Positions 33,431 through 42,534 of a stretch of 64,000 bases of DNA are shown here, piece after piece; position 1 is the stretch's first letter, and the number at the start of each line of letters is the position of its first letter. This DNA is from Aeromonas sobria (lineage in GTDB: Bacteria; Pseudomonadota; Gammaproteobacteria; Enterobacterales; Aeromonadaceae): the NCBI RefSeq assembly GCF_000820145.1, contig NZ_CDBW01000039.1, positions 27,048 through 91,047 of the forward strand, read 5' to 3'. Made by a program: the position numbers and the translations under genes. The notes under the pieces were generated by a model, which did not search any database, was not told the DNA's origin, and saw only the letters and a program-made list of their open reading frames with translations.

Positions 33431-34447
33431 TCAGATATTGTTGGCAGGGGAAGGAGGGGCAATCCCCAGCAACATATGATCCATCATCCCTACCATGCGG
33501 CCAATCTCAGGCTTGGTAATGGTATCGTTGGCACCCAGTTGCAGCGCCTTCTGACGGTTATCATCGCTCATCAGGGAGGAGAACATCACGATGGGCATCT
33601 CCTTGTAGGAGGGGGTATCCCGCAGCCGTTTGAGCAGATGCATACCGTCCATCCGCGGCATCTCCACATCGGTGATCACCGCGTTGACGAAGCCAGACAC
33701 CGGCATCCTCTCCTCCTGGGCCAGACGGTCGAAATCCGTCAGCATCTCCAACCCCTCCCCCCCATCCTTGGCCGTTATCACGTTGAAGCCAGCGGTACGC
33801 AGGGTGGTCTCGATCATCTTGCGGATAAAGGCCGAGTCGTCCACTACCAGAATGGTCTTGCCCTGACGCAGTGCCATCATGCGATCGTCGATGAGCACCT
33901 TGCGATCCTGGGTAACGTCGTACTTCTCCATGCTGAGCTCGGGATTGATGTCGGCGATGATCTTCTCGAAATCGAGGATCATAATGAGGTTGCCATCGCG
34001 CCTGACCACCGCCACCACGCAGTCGTTCTCCCCCGCCTCCAGAAACTGGCTGGGGGACTCCACATCCTCCCAGGAGACCCGGTGAATCCTGCTGACGCTG
34101 TCGATAAGGAAGCCGTTGGCCATCTTGTTGAAGTCGGTGACGATCACCACCTTGTGGCTGGGATCCGGGTTGGTCTTGATACCAAGCCAACCCGCCAGAT
34201 CCACCAGCGGGATCAGGCGCTCCCGCAGGGAGAACACCCCCACCATATGGCGCTGGGCATTGGGGTAATCGGTGGTATCCGGCACCCGGATCACCTCGCG
34301 CACCTTGGCGACGTTGATCCCGTAATAGGCGGTCTTTTCACGCCCGTCCGGTAACTGCTTCTTGAGGTGAAACTCAATGATCTCGAGCTCGTTGGTGCCA
34401 CTCTCGGTCAGGATGGATTTACGCTCTTCCCCGTCTTTGGACATCAT
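33431..34447 (-). CDS. cheV: chemotaxis protein CheV (CheW-REC)
   Basis: About 338 residues from ATG 34447. The N-terminal CheW-like coupling domain (YGINVAKVREVIRVPDT, GVFSLRERLIPLVDLAGWLG) is followed by a receiver domain (ILVVDDSAFIRKMIETTLR; phospho-acceptor Asp in VITDVEMPRMDG; Lys in DTITKPE). CheV couples receptors to CheA and is tuned by phosphorylation. It is a single gene, not in a che operon, as is common for CheV paralogues in Vibrio/Aeromonas. Confidence 0.92.
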   Translation of the reverse strand: MMSKDGEERKSILTESGTNELEIIEFHLKKQLPDGREKTAYYGINVAKVREVIRVPDTTDYPNAQRHMVGVFSLRERLIPLVDLAGWLGIKTNPDPSHKVVIVTDFNKMANGFLIDSVSRIHRVSWEDVESPSQFLEAGENDCVVAVVRRDGNLIMILDFEKIIADINPELSMEKYDVTQDRKVLIDDRMMALRQGKTILVVDDSAFIRKMIETTLRTAGFNVITAKDGGEGLEMLTDFDRLAQEERMPVSGFVNAVITDVEMPRMDGMHLLKRLRDTPSYKEMPIVMFSSLMSDDNRQKALQLGANDTITKPEIGRMVGMMDHMLLGIAPPSPANNI

Positions 34448-34651
34448 GGTGACTCTCATTCTGGTTGCGCGGGCAGCACACCGCTGCGGTTTTCTCTCAG
34501 TATAGGAATGGATCCGCCTAGACCGGAGAGATCCGCACAACTTAGCCTTGATAGCTACTTGATCCCGCGAGCAAAAAGGAACGTAACAGCGATGGAGAGT
34601 ACAAAGATGCGATGGTGAAGGTCACCACCTCAGTCGAAACAGGAGCAGAAT

Positions 34652-35371
34652 ATGGCGCAAAGCGTGGTTGTGATTGGAGCTGGGGGTGGCATAGGTCAAG
34701 CTCTGGTGACGCAATGGCTGGCCACAGGAGCCAACAAGGTCATTGGCATCAGTCGTCAGCAAGCCCCCGTCGGGTTTGCTGATCCCCGCCTGCATTGGCT
34801 CTCTTGTGACTACAGTGACCAGCAGATTAGCCACTGCGTCACTCAAATTGTCGCCCTGGCCCCCAACTTGCGTCATCTGGTGATCTGCAACGGCCTCCTG
34901 CATCAGGGAGAGATCCAGCCAGAGAAGCGGCTCGAAGCACTCAATCTCGATGCCATGACCCAGCTCTACCAGACCAACGCCTTGCTACCGCTGCGCTGGA
35001 TCAGTCAGTTGTTACCGCTGTTTGGCCGCGAGCCCTGCACCCTGGCCGTTCTCAGTGCCCGGGTCGGCAGCATTGGCGACAACCGCGCTGGCGGCTGGTA
35101 TGGCTATCGCGCATCCAAGGCCGCCCTCAACATGCTGCTCAAGTCTGCCGCCATCGAGTTGGCTCGGCGGGCCCCCGGGGTCAAATTGCTGGCCTTCCAT
35201 CCCGGCACCACGGATACCCCGCTCTCCCGCCCGTTTCACGCCAATGTACCGGCGGGAAACGTGCAGAGTCCCGAGCAGGTAGCCAACCATCTGGTTAACC
35301 TGATGAACCGGCTGCAACCGGATGGCGCACTGAGCTTTCTCGACTGGCAGGGCAAACCTATCGAGTGGTAG
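34652..35371 (+). CDS. short-chain dehydrogenase (CsgA-like SDR)
   Basis: A 239-residue classical-fold SDR. Cofactor motif is VIGAGGGIGQAL, then a NAG-like CNG in VICNGLL, catalytic Ser in VLSARVGSIGDN, YGYRASKAALN (YxxxK), and HPGTTDTPLSRPF. Substrate is not predictable. It converges on tmcA and overlaps its 3' end by 14 bases. Confidence 0.85.
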   Translation: MAQSVVVIGAGGGIGQALVTQWLATGANKVIGISRQQAPVGFADPRLHWLSCDYSDQQISHCVTQIVALAPNLRHLVICNGLLHQGEIQPEKRLEALNLDAMTQLYQTNALLPLRWISQLLPLFGREPCTLAVLSARVGSIGDNRAGGWYGYRASKAALNMLLKSAAIELARRAPGVKLLAFHPGTTDTPLSRPFHANVPAGNVQSPEQVANHLVNLMNRLQPDGALSFLDWQGKPIEW

Positions 35372-37436
35372 GGGAACTCAACAGACGCGCCAGCAGCGCC
35401 CGCAATCCCTTGATCACGGCGGGCTTGCCCGCCAGCTGCAACCTCGCGGCCAAGACTCCCCAGTCTGCGTATTGCCAGATGGTGGCGATCAGCATTTGGC
35501 GCTCGTCAGGGGTGAGCGAAGCCAGCACAGCCAGATGACGCGCCAGCCACAACTGCAAGCTGAATTGGCACAATTCGAAGGGCTTGTGATGCAGGGCAAA
35601 ACATTCAATCTCATCGCGCTCAAACTCGCCAAGCTCCGGCGCGGTGACGATAGAACCTTGCAGGCATTGCCATACCAACTCTGGATCCAACGCGTTCAAC
35701 TCGCCCGCCAGCAGGGTCGGCAGCTGGCGTGCGAATCTCTGCTGCCACTGGGCCAGTTCGGGCTCATGCTCGGGTTTCAGCGCCTTTAGCAGCAAGGCAG
35801 CGTGGCAGCCGCTGGCGGCATCCCGCTGCAAACCGATGCGCAGCACCGTCAGCCCGGCCTTGCGCCAGAAGGGGAGCAGATCGGCGCTGGCTGAAAAAGC
35901 AGAGCCGAGGTAGTCGATGCCCGCCTGACGATAATGCTCCTCAAGTTTGCCAAGCAGCTGCGAACCCAACCCGTGGCGATGCAGCTCGGGATGGATGGCG
36001 ATACGCATCACCCGGGCATAACTGCGCGCCCCCGCCGTTTTGAAACCGGCGTGGGCCAGCAGCGACTGGGGCAGCAGATGGCCGCGCGGGCGGCGGCGCC
36101 CGGCCCAGATCGCCTCGGCAAGTTCAGGATCTATCTCCCCTTCCCGTGCCACCAGCGCCACCCCCAGCAAGCTCGCATCCTGCTCCAGCAGATGGATGTC
36201 GAGATCCGGGCTCTCCAGCAGGGATCTGAGATCGCTCGGCGTGGTCTGGTAGTGGGCCAGCACCAACAAGCCGAACAGCTGATTGAGCAGTGACTCGTCG
36301 CTCGCCAGCGCCTCCTGACTGACCAGACGCCAGCGTGGGCTGGTCGGTGGCAAGGGCGCAGCCACTTCGGCATTGAGGCCGAGCAGACGGAAGATCAGCG
36401 GCTCCAGCGGATCGCTTTCACTCCAGCGGATCGGTTCACCCAAGTGGATCTCCTGCCAATCTGGCGTCTGACTATCCAGTACCCGCTTGAAGCGCAGGTG
36501 AAAACCGCGCCCCGTCCCCTCGTAACCGTGCTCGGTGGTGGCAAACACGATGCGGCTGTGGCGAGCCAGCATGGCTTCAAGCAGCGGGGTCGGAATGGCA
36601 GCCGCTTCATCCACCAGCAGCAGGTCAGGTTGCAATGCTTCGTGCACCAGCCGATCTGGCGAGCAGTAGCTCAGTCCCGCCAGCTGTTCCGGCTTGTGTT
36701 CCAGCGTGCTATCGAGCCCGCGAGCGGCGTGGGCAAACAGGGTTGCCACCGTCGCCTGCGAGGGGGCCGTCACCACTATGTTCAGCTCGGGCTGCTGACG
36801 CAGCAGCTCGGCGGCAGCCAGCCCCAGCAGCGCACTCTTGCCACGGCCGCGGTCGGCGCTCAGCACCAGCGGGCGGCGGCGATGGCCGTGCAACACCTTG
36901 TGGATGGCGGGCAGCGCCCGGGCCTGATCGCAGCTCAATGCGCGCTCGGACCCGATGGGCTGCCACGGCTGCGGGCAAACCGGCGGAGCCAGGGAAAGGG
37001 CAGGATCCCCCGCCAGCAGCTGCACCAACCGGGCGATAAAGCCGTGACCGGCACGGCTCGCCTCCTCCGGCTGGGCCACCAGTCTGATCCGGTCGGGATC
37101 CGGCCATGCGGGCCAGATCTCTCTGGGCGGCGTCAGCAATAGCAGCAAGCCACCGGCGCGTAAGGTACCAGCCAACGCACCGAAGGCGTCGGGGTGAAAA
37201 CCGCTGAACGCATTGAAGACGAGCGTGTCGCACTCCTGACCGAGCCGCTGCAGCGCCTTGGCGGCAGGCTGCGGGGCATAGCACTCGGGACCTGCGCCCA
37301 GCCAGAAGATGCGCTCACCGAGCAGGGATTGGGCGCGGGCAATACAGTCAGCCTCCTCCCCCTCCAGCCAGATCAGGCGCCGTTCACCGGCGCGGGCCAG
37401 CGCCTCGCGCAGCCGGGTGACCTCTTGTGGAATCAT
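35358..37436 (-). CDS. tmcA: tRNA(Met) cytidine acetyltransferase TmcA
   Basis: A 692-residue enzyme (E. coli 671 aa) that makes N4-acetylcytidine at the wobble base of elongator tRNA-Met. It has an N-terminal DUF1726 region, then a RecD-like helicase module with Walker A LSADRGRGKSALLGL and Walker B LLVDEAAAIPTPLLEA, the GNAT domain (RVMRIAIHPELHRHGLGSQL) and a C-terminal tRNA-binding tail. It overlaps hlyU by 4 bases, forming a two-gene unit. Confidence 0.94.
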   Translation of the reverse strand: MIPQEVTRLREALARAGERRLIWLEGEEADCIARAQSLLGERIFWLGAGPECYAPQPAAKALQRLGQECDTLVFNAFSGFHPDAFGALAGTLRAGGLLLLLTPPREIWPAWPDPDRIRLVAQPEEASRAGHGFIARLVQLLAGDPALSLAPPVCPQPWQPIGSERALSCDQARALPAIHKVLHGHRRRPLVLSADRGRGKSALLGLAAAELLRQQPELNIVVTAPSQATVATLFAHAARGLDSTLEHKPEQLAGLSYCSPDRLVHEALQPDLLLVDEAAAIPTPLLEAMLARHSRIVFATTEHGYEGTGRGFHLRFKRVLDSQTPDWQEIHLGEPIRWSESDPLEPLIFRLLGLNAEVAAPLPPTSPRWRLVSQEALASDESLLNQLFGLLVLAHYQTTPSDLRSLLESPDLDIHLLEQDASLLGVALVAREGEIDPELAEAIWAGRRRPRGHLLPQSLLAHAGFKTAGARSYARVMRIAIHPELHRHGLGSQLLGKLEEHYRQAGIDYLGSAFSASADLLPFWRKAGLTVLRIGLQRDAASGCHAALLLKALKPEHEPELAQWQQRFARQLPTLLAGELNALDPELVWQCLQGSIVTAPELGEFERDEIECFALHHKPFELCQFSLQLWLARHLAVLASLTPDERQMLIATIWQYADWGVLAARLQLAGKPAVIKGLRALLARLLSSPTTR

Positions 37437-37744
37437 GACGCAGCGCGGTCAACCGGTTTGCGGGGTTCGAACATGCGATCACCCATCTGATCGATAAAGG
37501 TGTGGGCCTTCTGCACCATGAAACGCTCGGCATCGGCCGGGTTGGCAAACAGATCGGAACGGATAAAGCGGTGAGTCTGCAGCACCCCATCCAGCTCTTT
37601 GGTGATGCGGCCCGCCAGCCGGTATTGGCCCCCTTCCGCCATCGGCTCGGGATAGATGAGATAGCCAGCATAGTCGGTGGGGGTGACTTCCGGCGCCTTG
37701 GCCGGCTCGCCGCCGAACAGGGCGCTGAACAGTTTCTTGAGCAT
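37433..37744 (-). CDS. HlyU-family protein
   Basis: A 103-residue protein of the short HlyU family (PF10115 type): YLIYPEPMAEGGQYRLAGRI, then ITKELDG, FIRSDLF and DQMGDRMFE. The family was named from a virulence regulator annotation, but this short form has no helix-turn-helix that I can see, so a regulatory role is doubtful. Translationally coupled to tmcA. Confidence 0.8.
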   Translation of the reverse strand: MLKKLFSALFGGEPAKAPEVTPTDYAGYLIYPEPMAEGGQYRLAGRITKELDGVLQTHRFIRSDLFANPADAERFMVQKAHTFIDQMGDRMFEPRKPVDRAAS

Positions 37745-37814
37745 GGTGATCTCCTCTGGTTGCCAGCATTGTCCCCAAGGGGTTGCACAGTGGCAAGCAA
37801 GGGATCTTATTACT

Positions 37815-37840
37815 AATGGTTATTTGCATCACGAACCATT
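37815..37840. promoter_or_regulatory. inverted repeat upstream of bfd
   Basis: AATGGTT (37815-37821) and AACCATT (37834-37840) form a perfect dyad with a 12-bp gap, 41 bp before the bfd start. Bfd genes are commonly Fur-repressed, but this dyad does not match the Fur consensus well, so its identity is open. Confidence 0.35.
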
Positions 37841-37881
37841 CTTATTTAGATTTCACTCAACTCCAGCATGAGGTAAATCCT

Positions 37882-38088
37882 ATGTACGTCTGTTTGTGCC
37901 GCGGCATCACAGATACCCAGATCCGCAAAGCGGTGCAGTCAGGTAAAAGCGAATTCCGCCAGCTCAAGCAGTCGCTCGAGGTGGGCGCCCAATGTGGCAA
38001 ATGCGTGCGCATGACCATGGAGATCATTGCCGCCGAACTCGACAAGATGGAGCAGGAGCAACCCGTGCTCTACTACGAAGTGGCCTGA
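37882..38088 (+). CDS. bfd: bacterioferritin-associated ferredoxin Bfd
   Basis: A 68-residue [2Fe-2S] protein. Cluster ligands are Cys 4 and 6 (MYVCLCRG) and Cys 38 and 41 (GAQCGKC), the Bfd pattern. It reduces bacterioferritin heme to release stored iron. The start at 37882 is preferred over longer frames because the family begins MYVCLC. It is placed 145 bp before bfr on the same strand. Confidence 0.93.
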   Translation: MYVCLCRGITDTQIRKAVQSGKSEFRQLKQSLEVGAQCGKCVRMTMEIIAAELDKMEQEQPVLYYEVA

Positions 38089-38233
38089 TCCGGACCGCTC
38101 CTGTTCTGACTCTGCCCACCAACAGGGTCACCCTTCCTCTCGGGCGAGTGGGCTCGCCAGACCTATTGTTGTCACTTTTCTCGACTAAGCTCTAACGATC
38201 GAAGCCTCAGGCACGAACCAAGGAGCAGAGCCG

Positions 38234-38710
38234 ATGAAAGGAGATCCCAAGATCATTGCCCACCTCAACAAAGTGCTGGCCAATGAGCTGATTGCCATCA
38301 ACCAATACTTCCTGCACGCCCGCATCTACGATGACTGGGGCCTCAAGGCGCTCGGGCACAAGGAGTATCACGAGTCCATCGATGAGATGAAACACGCCGA
38401 CGAGCTGGTCAAGCGGGTGCTGTTTCTCGAAGGGCTGCCCAACTTGCAGGATCTCGGCAAGCTGCGCATCGGCGAATCCGTGGAGGAGATGCTGCGCTGC
38501 GATCTGTTGCTGGAGATGGATGCCATCCCCGACCTGAAAGTCGCTATCGCCTACGCCGAATCGGTGCAGGACTACATCAGCCGTGACCTGTTTCAGAAGA
38601 TTCTGGAGGATGAGGAGGAGCATGTGGACTGGCTGGAAACCCAGCTCGACCTTATCGATCGCATCGGGTTGGAGAACTACCTGCAGGCGCAACTGCACCA
38701 CGGCTCCTGA
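38234..38710 (+). CDS. bfr: bacterioferritin
   Basis: A 158-residue 24-mer iron storage protein. All diiron ligands are present at canonical numbers: Glu 18, Glu 51, His 54, Glu 94, Glu 127, His 130, plus the heme ligand Met 52. It is therefore a heme-binding, catalytically complete Bfr that pairs with the adjacent bfd for iron release. AAGGAGCAGAG provides the ribosome site. A terminator follows. Confidence 0.95.
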   Translation: MKGDPKIIAHLNKVLANELIAINQYFLHARIYDDWGLKALGHKEYHESIDEMKHADELVKRVLFLEGLPNLQDLGKLRIGESVEEMLRCDLLLEMDAIPDLKVAIAYAESVQDYISRDLFQKILEDEEEHVDWLETQLDLIDRIGLENYLQAQLHHGS

Positions 38711-38730
38711 GCCAACAGGCTAACAAACAA

Positions 38731-38754
38731 AGAGACCCGCCAGCGCGGGTCTCT
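38731..38754 (+). terminator. rho-independent terminator after bfr
   Basis: AGAGACCCGC-CAGC-GCGGGTCTCT, followed by TCATTT. Confidence 0.8.
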
Positions 38755-38895
38755 TCATTTGGGGCGCCATATTTGGACCACGATAGCCCGAAAACTTTTC
38801 GACAAGATCACAGTTAATGCGCCCGACACAGCATCTGTCATGGCTTTCGATTAGGATACGGCTCTCTGCCAATAACAATGCTACGGACGATTTCC

Positions 38896-39354
38896 ATGGA
38901 ACAGATTGCACGCGAGATGGCGGCCCACAAGCGGGTGGCGCTGGTGGCTCACGACAACATGAAGACCCCGCTGCTGAACTGGGTGATGCGCCGCAAGGAG
39001 GAGCTCAAGCTCCACCATCTCTATGCGACCGGCACCACCGGCACCATGCTCGGCAAGAAGGCACAGCTGCCCATCACCTGCCTCTTCTCCGGCCCCATGG
39101 GGGGCGATCAGCAGCTCGGCGCCCTGATTGCCGAAGGGAAGATCGACGTGCTGATCTTCTTCTGGGACCCCCTCAATGCGGTGCCCCACGACCCGGATGT
39201 GAAGGCGCTGCTGCGGCTGGCGGCGGTGTGGAATATCCCGGTTGCCACCAATGAAGCGACCGCCGACTTCATCATGGACAGCCCCCACATGCAGCAGGCG
39301 TTCAGCGTGCAGATCCCGGATTACGCCGGTTATCTCAAGGCGCGTACCGAGTGA
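38896..39354 (+). CDS. mgsA: methylglyoxal synthase
   Basis: A 152-residue enzyme (E. coli MgsA 152 aa) converting dihydroxyacetone phosphate to methylglyoxal and phosphate. Key residues align by number: His 19, Asp 71 in GPMGGDQQ, Asp 91 in FFWDPL, His 98 and Asp 101 in PHDPDVK. The start at ATG 38896 (MEQIAREMAAHKR) fits the family. It converges on yqhD, whose product can reduce methylglyoxal-type aldehydes. Confidence 0.94.
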   Translation: MEQIAREMAAHKRVALVAHDNMKTPLLNWVMRRKEELKLHHLYATGTTGTMLGKKAQLPITCLFSGPMGGDQQLGALIAEGKIDVLIFFWDPLNAVPHDPDVKALLRLAAVWNIPVATNEATADFIMDSPHMQQAFSVQIPDYAGYLKARTE

Positions 39355-39377
39355 TCCGCTGACCCCTCATGCAAAAT

Positions 39378-39396
39378 GGCCGCAACAAGCGGCCCT
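39378..39396 (+). terminator. terminator after mgsA
   Basis: GGCCGC-AACAA-GCGGCC followed by CTCTTTATT. Confidence 0.65.
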
Positions 39397-39442
39397 CTTT
39401 ATTGGGGAAATGAATCACTCGTGGAAACCAATCGACACCGGC

Positions 39443-40594
39443 TTATAGCGCCCGGGCGAGAATGCGCGCCACCCGATCCGGGTCGATATCCTGATGTTCC
39501 CCGATCGCGGTACGCCCCACCCGCTTGAGGTTGGAGCAGACAGCCGGAATGCAGCTTTCGCTAAGGCCATAGTCAGAGAGCCGGGTGCCCAATCCCATCT
39601 TCTGGAAGAACTGCTCGGTACGGATGATCGCCTCTTCAATGCGCAGGGCCTTGTCCTCGCGGGTCGAATGCCACACCCGCTCGGCAAACTGGGCCAGCTT
39701 GTCCTGCTTCTGGCTCGCCCGCTCACGGAGCAGTGAGGGGAGCACCACCGCCAGACTCTGGCCGTGATCCAGCCCGTAGAGCGCCGTCAGCTGATGACCG
39801 ATTGCGTGAGCGGCCCAATCCTGCGGCACCCCGCAACCGATAAGGCCGTTGAGCGCCAGACTGGCGGCCCACATCAGATTGGCCCGCACCTGATAGTTGG
39901 CAGGCTCCGCCAGCGCTCTGGGGCCGTTTTCCACCAGCACCTGCAGCAAGCCTTCCGCCAGCCGGTCCTGCACATCGCCCCCCACCGGGAAGGTGAGGTA
40001 CTGCTCGGTGATATGGATGAAGGCATCCACCACCCCGTTGCCGGTCTGACGGGGTGGCAGGCTGTAGGTGGTCGCCGGATCGAGCACCGCAAATTGCGGC
40101 TGCACCAGCGGGCTTCTGAAGGAGATCTTCACATCTCCCCGGCTCACCACAGAGGTGGGGTTGTTCTCAGATCCGGTGGCGGGCAGGGTCAGCACGCAGC
40201 CCATCGGCAGCGCCTGGTGCACGCTCGCCTGTTTGCCGCAGATATCCCAAGGATCGCTCCCCTCATAGCAGGCCGCCGCCGCGACAAACTTGGTGCCATC
40301 CACCACCGAACCGCCGCCGACCGCCAGCAGGAAGTCGATACGCTCGCGCTTCACCAGCGCCACCGCCTCCATCAACAGCTCGTATCTGGGGTTGGCGCCG
40401 ATGCCGGAGAACTCCTGCCACGTCACCCCTGCCAGCGCCCGGGTCAGCTGCTCATAAACGCCGTTCTGCTTGATGCTGCCACCGCCATAGAGCACCAGCA
40501 GGCGACTGCCGGGCGGGATGAGCTCAGGCAGGCTGGCGATCTGCCCCTCACCAAAACAGATGCGGGTCGGGTTGGCATATTGGAAGTTGTACAC
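39443..40594 (-). CDS. yqhD: NADPH-dependent aldehyde reductase / iron-containing alcohol dehydrogenase YqhD
   Basis: A 383-residue group III alcohol dehydrogenase (E. coli YqhD 387 aa). It starts at GTG 40594 (VYNFQYANPTRICFGEG) behind GAGGA; longer frames are not supported. The NADP motif is LYGGGSIKQNG and LLAVGGGSVVDGTKF. Metal ligands lie in NGVVDAFIH, WAAHAIGHQLTALYGLDHGQ. It probably detoxifies short aldehydes, including methylglyoxal made by the convergent mgsA. Confidence 0.9.
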   Translation of the reverse strand: MYNFQYANPTRICFGEGQIASLPELIPPGSRLLVLYGGGSIKQNGVYEQLTRALAGVTWQEFSGIGANPRYELLMEAVALVKRERIDFLLAVGGGSVVDGTKFVAAAACYEGSDPWDICGKQASVHQALPMGCVLTLPATGSENNPTSVVSRGDVKISFRSPLVQPQFAVLDPATTYSLPPRQTGNGVVDAFIHITEQYLTFPVGGDVQDRLAEGLLQVLVENGPRALAEPANYQVRANLMWAASLALNGLIGCGVPQDWAAHAIGHQLTALYGLDHGQSLAVVLPSLLRERASQKQDKLAQFAERVWHSTREDKALRIEEAIIRTEQFFQKMGLGTRLSDYGLSESCIPAVCSNLKRVGRTAIGEHQDIDPDRVARILARAL

Positions 40595-40839
40595 GGCGGG
40601 ATCCTCGACTTGAACAGAGCGGGGACATTGTGCGCCTGCGATCACGTCAGGTCAAAAACGGGAGCTGGTTATCAGAATGGAGATTGCCGGGCGTTGCAGA
40701 GGCATTTTCAGGTATGGCTCTGCTATGGTCTGTCAGGAGGGCGGGTAGCACCTAGGTGATCAGACTCCCCATCACTTTCCCATCCTGCTACCCCCGTCAG
40801 TTTTCATCCAATCCCTCGTCATACAGGAAGGTCTGAAAT

Positions 40840-41418
40840 ATGAAACTGAAGCATGCATGGATTGCTGGTCTGTTTACCCTCTCGACCACTCTGGTACAAG
40901 CCGCCGAGGTCATCGCAGGAGTCGACGTCGCTCCTGGGCAAGCCAGCCTGGCGCAAGAGCTCACGGCGAGTGCCACCGTGACCGCCATCGACCTGGAGAC
41001 CCGCCAGGTCAGTCTGAAAAACGCAGAGGGTGAAACCTTCGATATCGTCGCTGGCGAGCAGGTTGCCAACCTGCCGAACGTCAAGGTCGGGGACAAGGTC
41101 ATGCTCAAGTATCTGCAGATACTCGATGTAGAGCTGCTGAAAGGCACCGCAGGCATCAGAAAACGGATCGTGGAAGTGGATGGCGAACGGGCCGGGGCAG
41201 ATGAGAAACCGGGTGGCGGTGTCGGCATGAAGGTGACCATCTATGCCGATGTCATCGGACTGAACAAACAACAGCAGACGGTCACCGTCAGAGGGGTGGA
41301 TGAGACCCTGACCATCAAGATCAACAACCCGGAGCAGTTTAACCTGATTGCAGAGGGCGACCAGCTCAAGGCGGTTCAGACCAAAGCCATCGGGATCGGC
41401 ATCGTCGCTAGCGAATAG
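40840..41418 (+). CDS. periplasmic hypothetical protein with two similar beta modules
   Basis: A 192-residue protein with a signal peptide (MKLKHAWIAGLFTLSTTLVQAA). The mature part holds two similar ~45-residue beta modules (ATVTAIDLETRQVSLKN...VKVGDKVML and ADVIGLNKQQQTVTVRG...AEGDQLKAV), each resembling the small OB/DUF-type beta folds of periplasmic proteins. No catalytic motif. Function unknown. Monocistronic. Confidence 0.7.
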   Translation: MKLKHAWIAGLFTLSTTLVQAAEVIAGVDVAPGQASLAQELTASATVTAIDLETRQVSLKNAEGETFDIVAGEQVANLPNVKVGDKVMLKYLQILDVELLKGTAGIRKRIVEVDGERAGADEKPGGGVGMKVTIYADVIGLNKQQQTVTVRGVDETLTIKINNPEQFNLIAEGDQLKAVQTKAIGIGIVASE

Positions 41419-41617
41419 TCCCGACCGGGCTGCTCAAACTGCCATGCAAGCGTAATGACGCCCGACTCGCGGCCACATGCGCGGCCACCATATCAAGCGG
41501 GAGGCAATATTGTCTCCCGCCTTCCTTACCCAGACCGTTCACTCCCCGAGCCACCATTCAGGGCAAGATCTTGCCTCTTCGCCCCGGCTTGCCGGCCAAT
41601 CCGGCACATCGCTACCC

Positions 41618-42040
41618 CTACTTCTTGCCGGTCAGGCGATCCATCGCCTCTTTGAGCATCTTCTCTCGCTGCTCGTTGAGCGGCTTGTTCTGCTCCGCCC
41701 GCTCTTCGGCGGTCAGCTGCTTGTTGTCGGCGATCGTCTTGAGCTTGTCCTCTATCTCGTTGAACTGCTTGCGATCGAAGCCCAGCGCCTTGTCCACCAG
41801 CTGCTGCATCACGCCCCCTTTGTCGGAGCTCATATCCAGCGCTGGCGGCAGCTTATTGTTCTTGGCCAGATGTTCGTAGGTCAGCACCTGCTGGGCCTGA
41901 CCGGTCATGCGCTGGGTGGAGAGGCTGACCATCTCCTCCCAACCACCACCCTGGCCGCCACCGGCACTGTTGAGGGTGGCGAGGGCACGGTTGTTGGACG
42001 AGCTCTGGGCAAGCTGCTGGCTGTAGGGTTTGATATCCAT
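41618..42040 (-). CDS. hypothetical soluble protein, 140 aa
   Basis: Starts MDIKPYSQQLAQSSSNNRAL at 42040. A Gly-rich linker (GGGQGGGWEEM) is followed by a highly charged helical C-terminal half (FDRKQFNEIEDKLKTIADNK, LTAEERAEQNKPL). No signal peptide; the style resembles flagellum- or secretion-linked scaffold proteins, but I cannot assign a family. Isolated between two intergenic gaps. Confidence 0.65.
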   Translation of the reverse strand: MDIKPYSQQLAQSSSNNRALATLNSAGGGQGGGWEEMVSLSTQRMTGQAQQVLTYEHLAKNNKLPPALDMSSDKGGVMQQLVDKALGFDRKQFNEIEDKLKTIADNKQLTAEERAEQNKPLNEQREKMLKEAMDRLTGKK

Positions 42041-42251
42041 GGGGGCTCCAATTCGCTGCGCATCTGTGGCAATACGCACTGGCTGATCCGGTCACATGGG
42101 GCGTCAGGCCCCACCATTATCAATTAAACCAGCAAGTTACAGGCCAACTTGTCAGATGGTGCGGGATCTCGCGCTCTGGCAGCTCTCACCGGATATGCAA
42201 CGCAAACAGGCGTCAGAATCATGACTCATCTGCTGCCGGCTCACGCTGTTT

Positions 42252-42447
42252 GGGCACATTTCGCCGCCTGCTGGCGCCAGCGACAAGAGCACTGCGCTCG
42301 GGCTGGCCGCCGATTACTCCTACGGCCAGCTGGAGCAGACCTATCAGATGGCCAAAGCGCTGCGCTACAAGCTGATGACAGATCTGACCAAGAGCAGCGA
42401 GCAGAAGTATTCGGAAGGAGGAGTTCAAGAAGATCATGAGCCTGTAA
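42252..42447 (+). pseudogene. frameshifted remnant of an unknown gene
   Basis: One frame reads DKSTALGLAADYSYGQLEQT, then YQMAKALRYKLMTDLTKSSE, well-formed protein sequence without a start codon. At ~42415-42420 an extra G breaks the frame. Removing it restores SEEEFKKIMSL and a stop at 42445-42447 just before a strong terminator. No upstream part of this gene survives in the window. It is the 3' end of a decayed gene of unknown function. Confidence 0.6.
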
Positions 42448-42469
42448 CCAGCTCGGTTGATAGAACAGC

Positions 42470-42503
42470 ATGAACAGAGGCACCCCGGGGTGCCTCTGTT
42501 CAT
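42470..42503. terminator. bidirectional terminator
   Basis: A perfect 17-bp palindrome arm (ATGAACAGAGGCACCCC and its complement) with no spacer, between the gene remnant and the ydfG-like gene. Confidence 0.8.
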
Positions 42504-42534
42504 TTCATCAAGCTGGCTTCATCAAAATCTGCAA

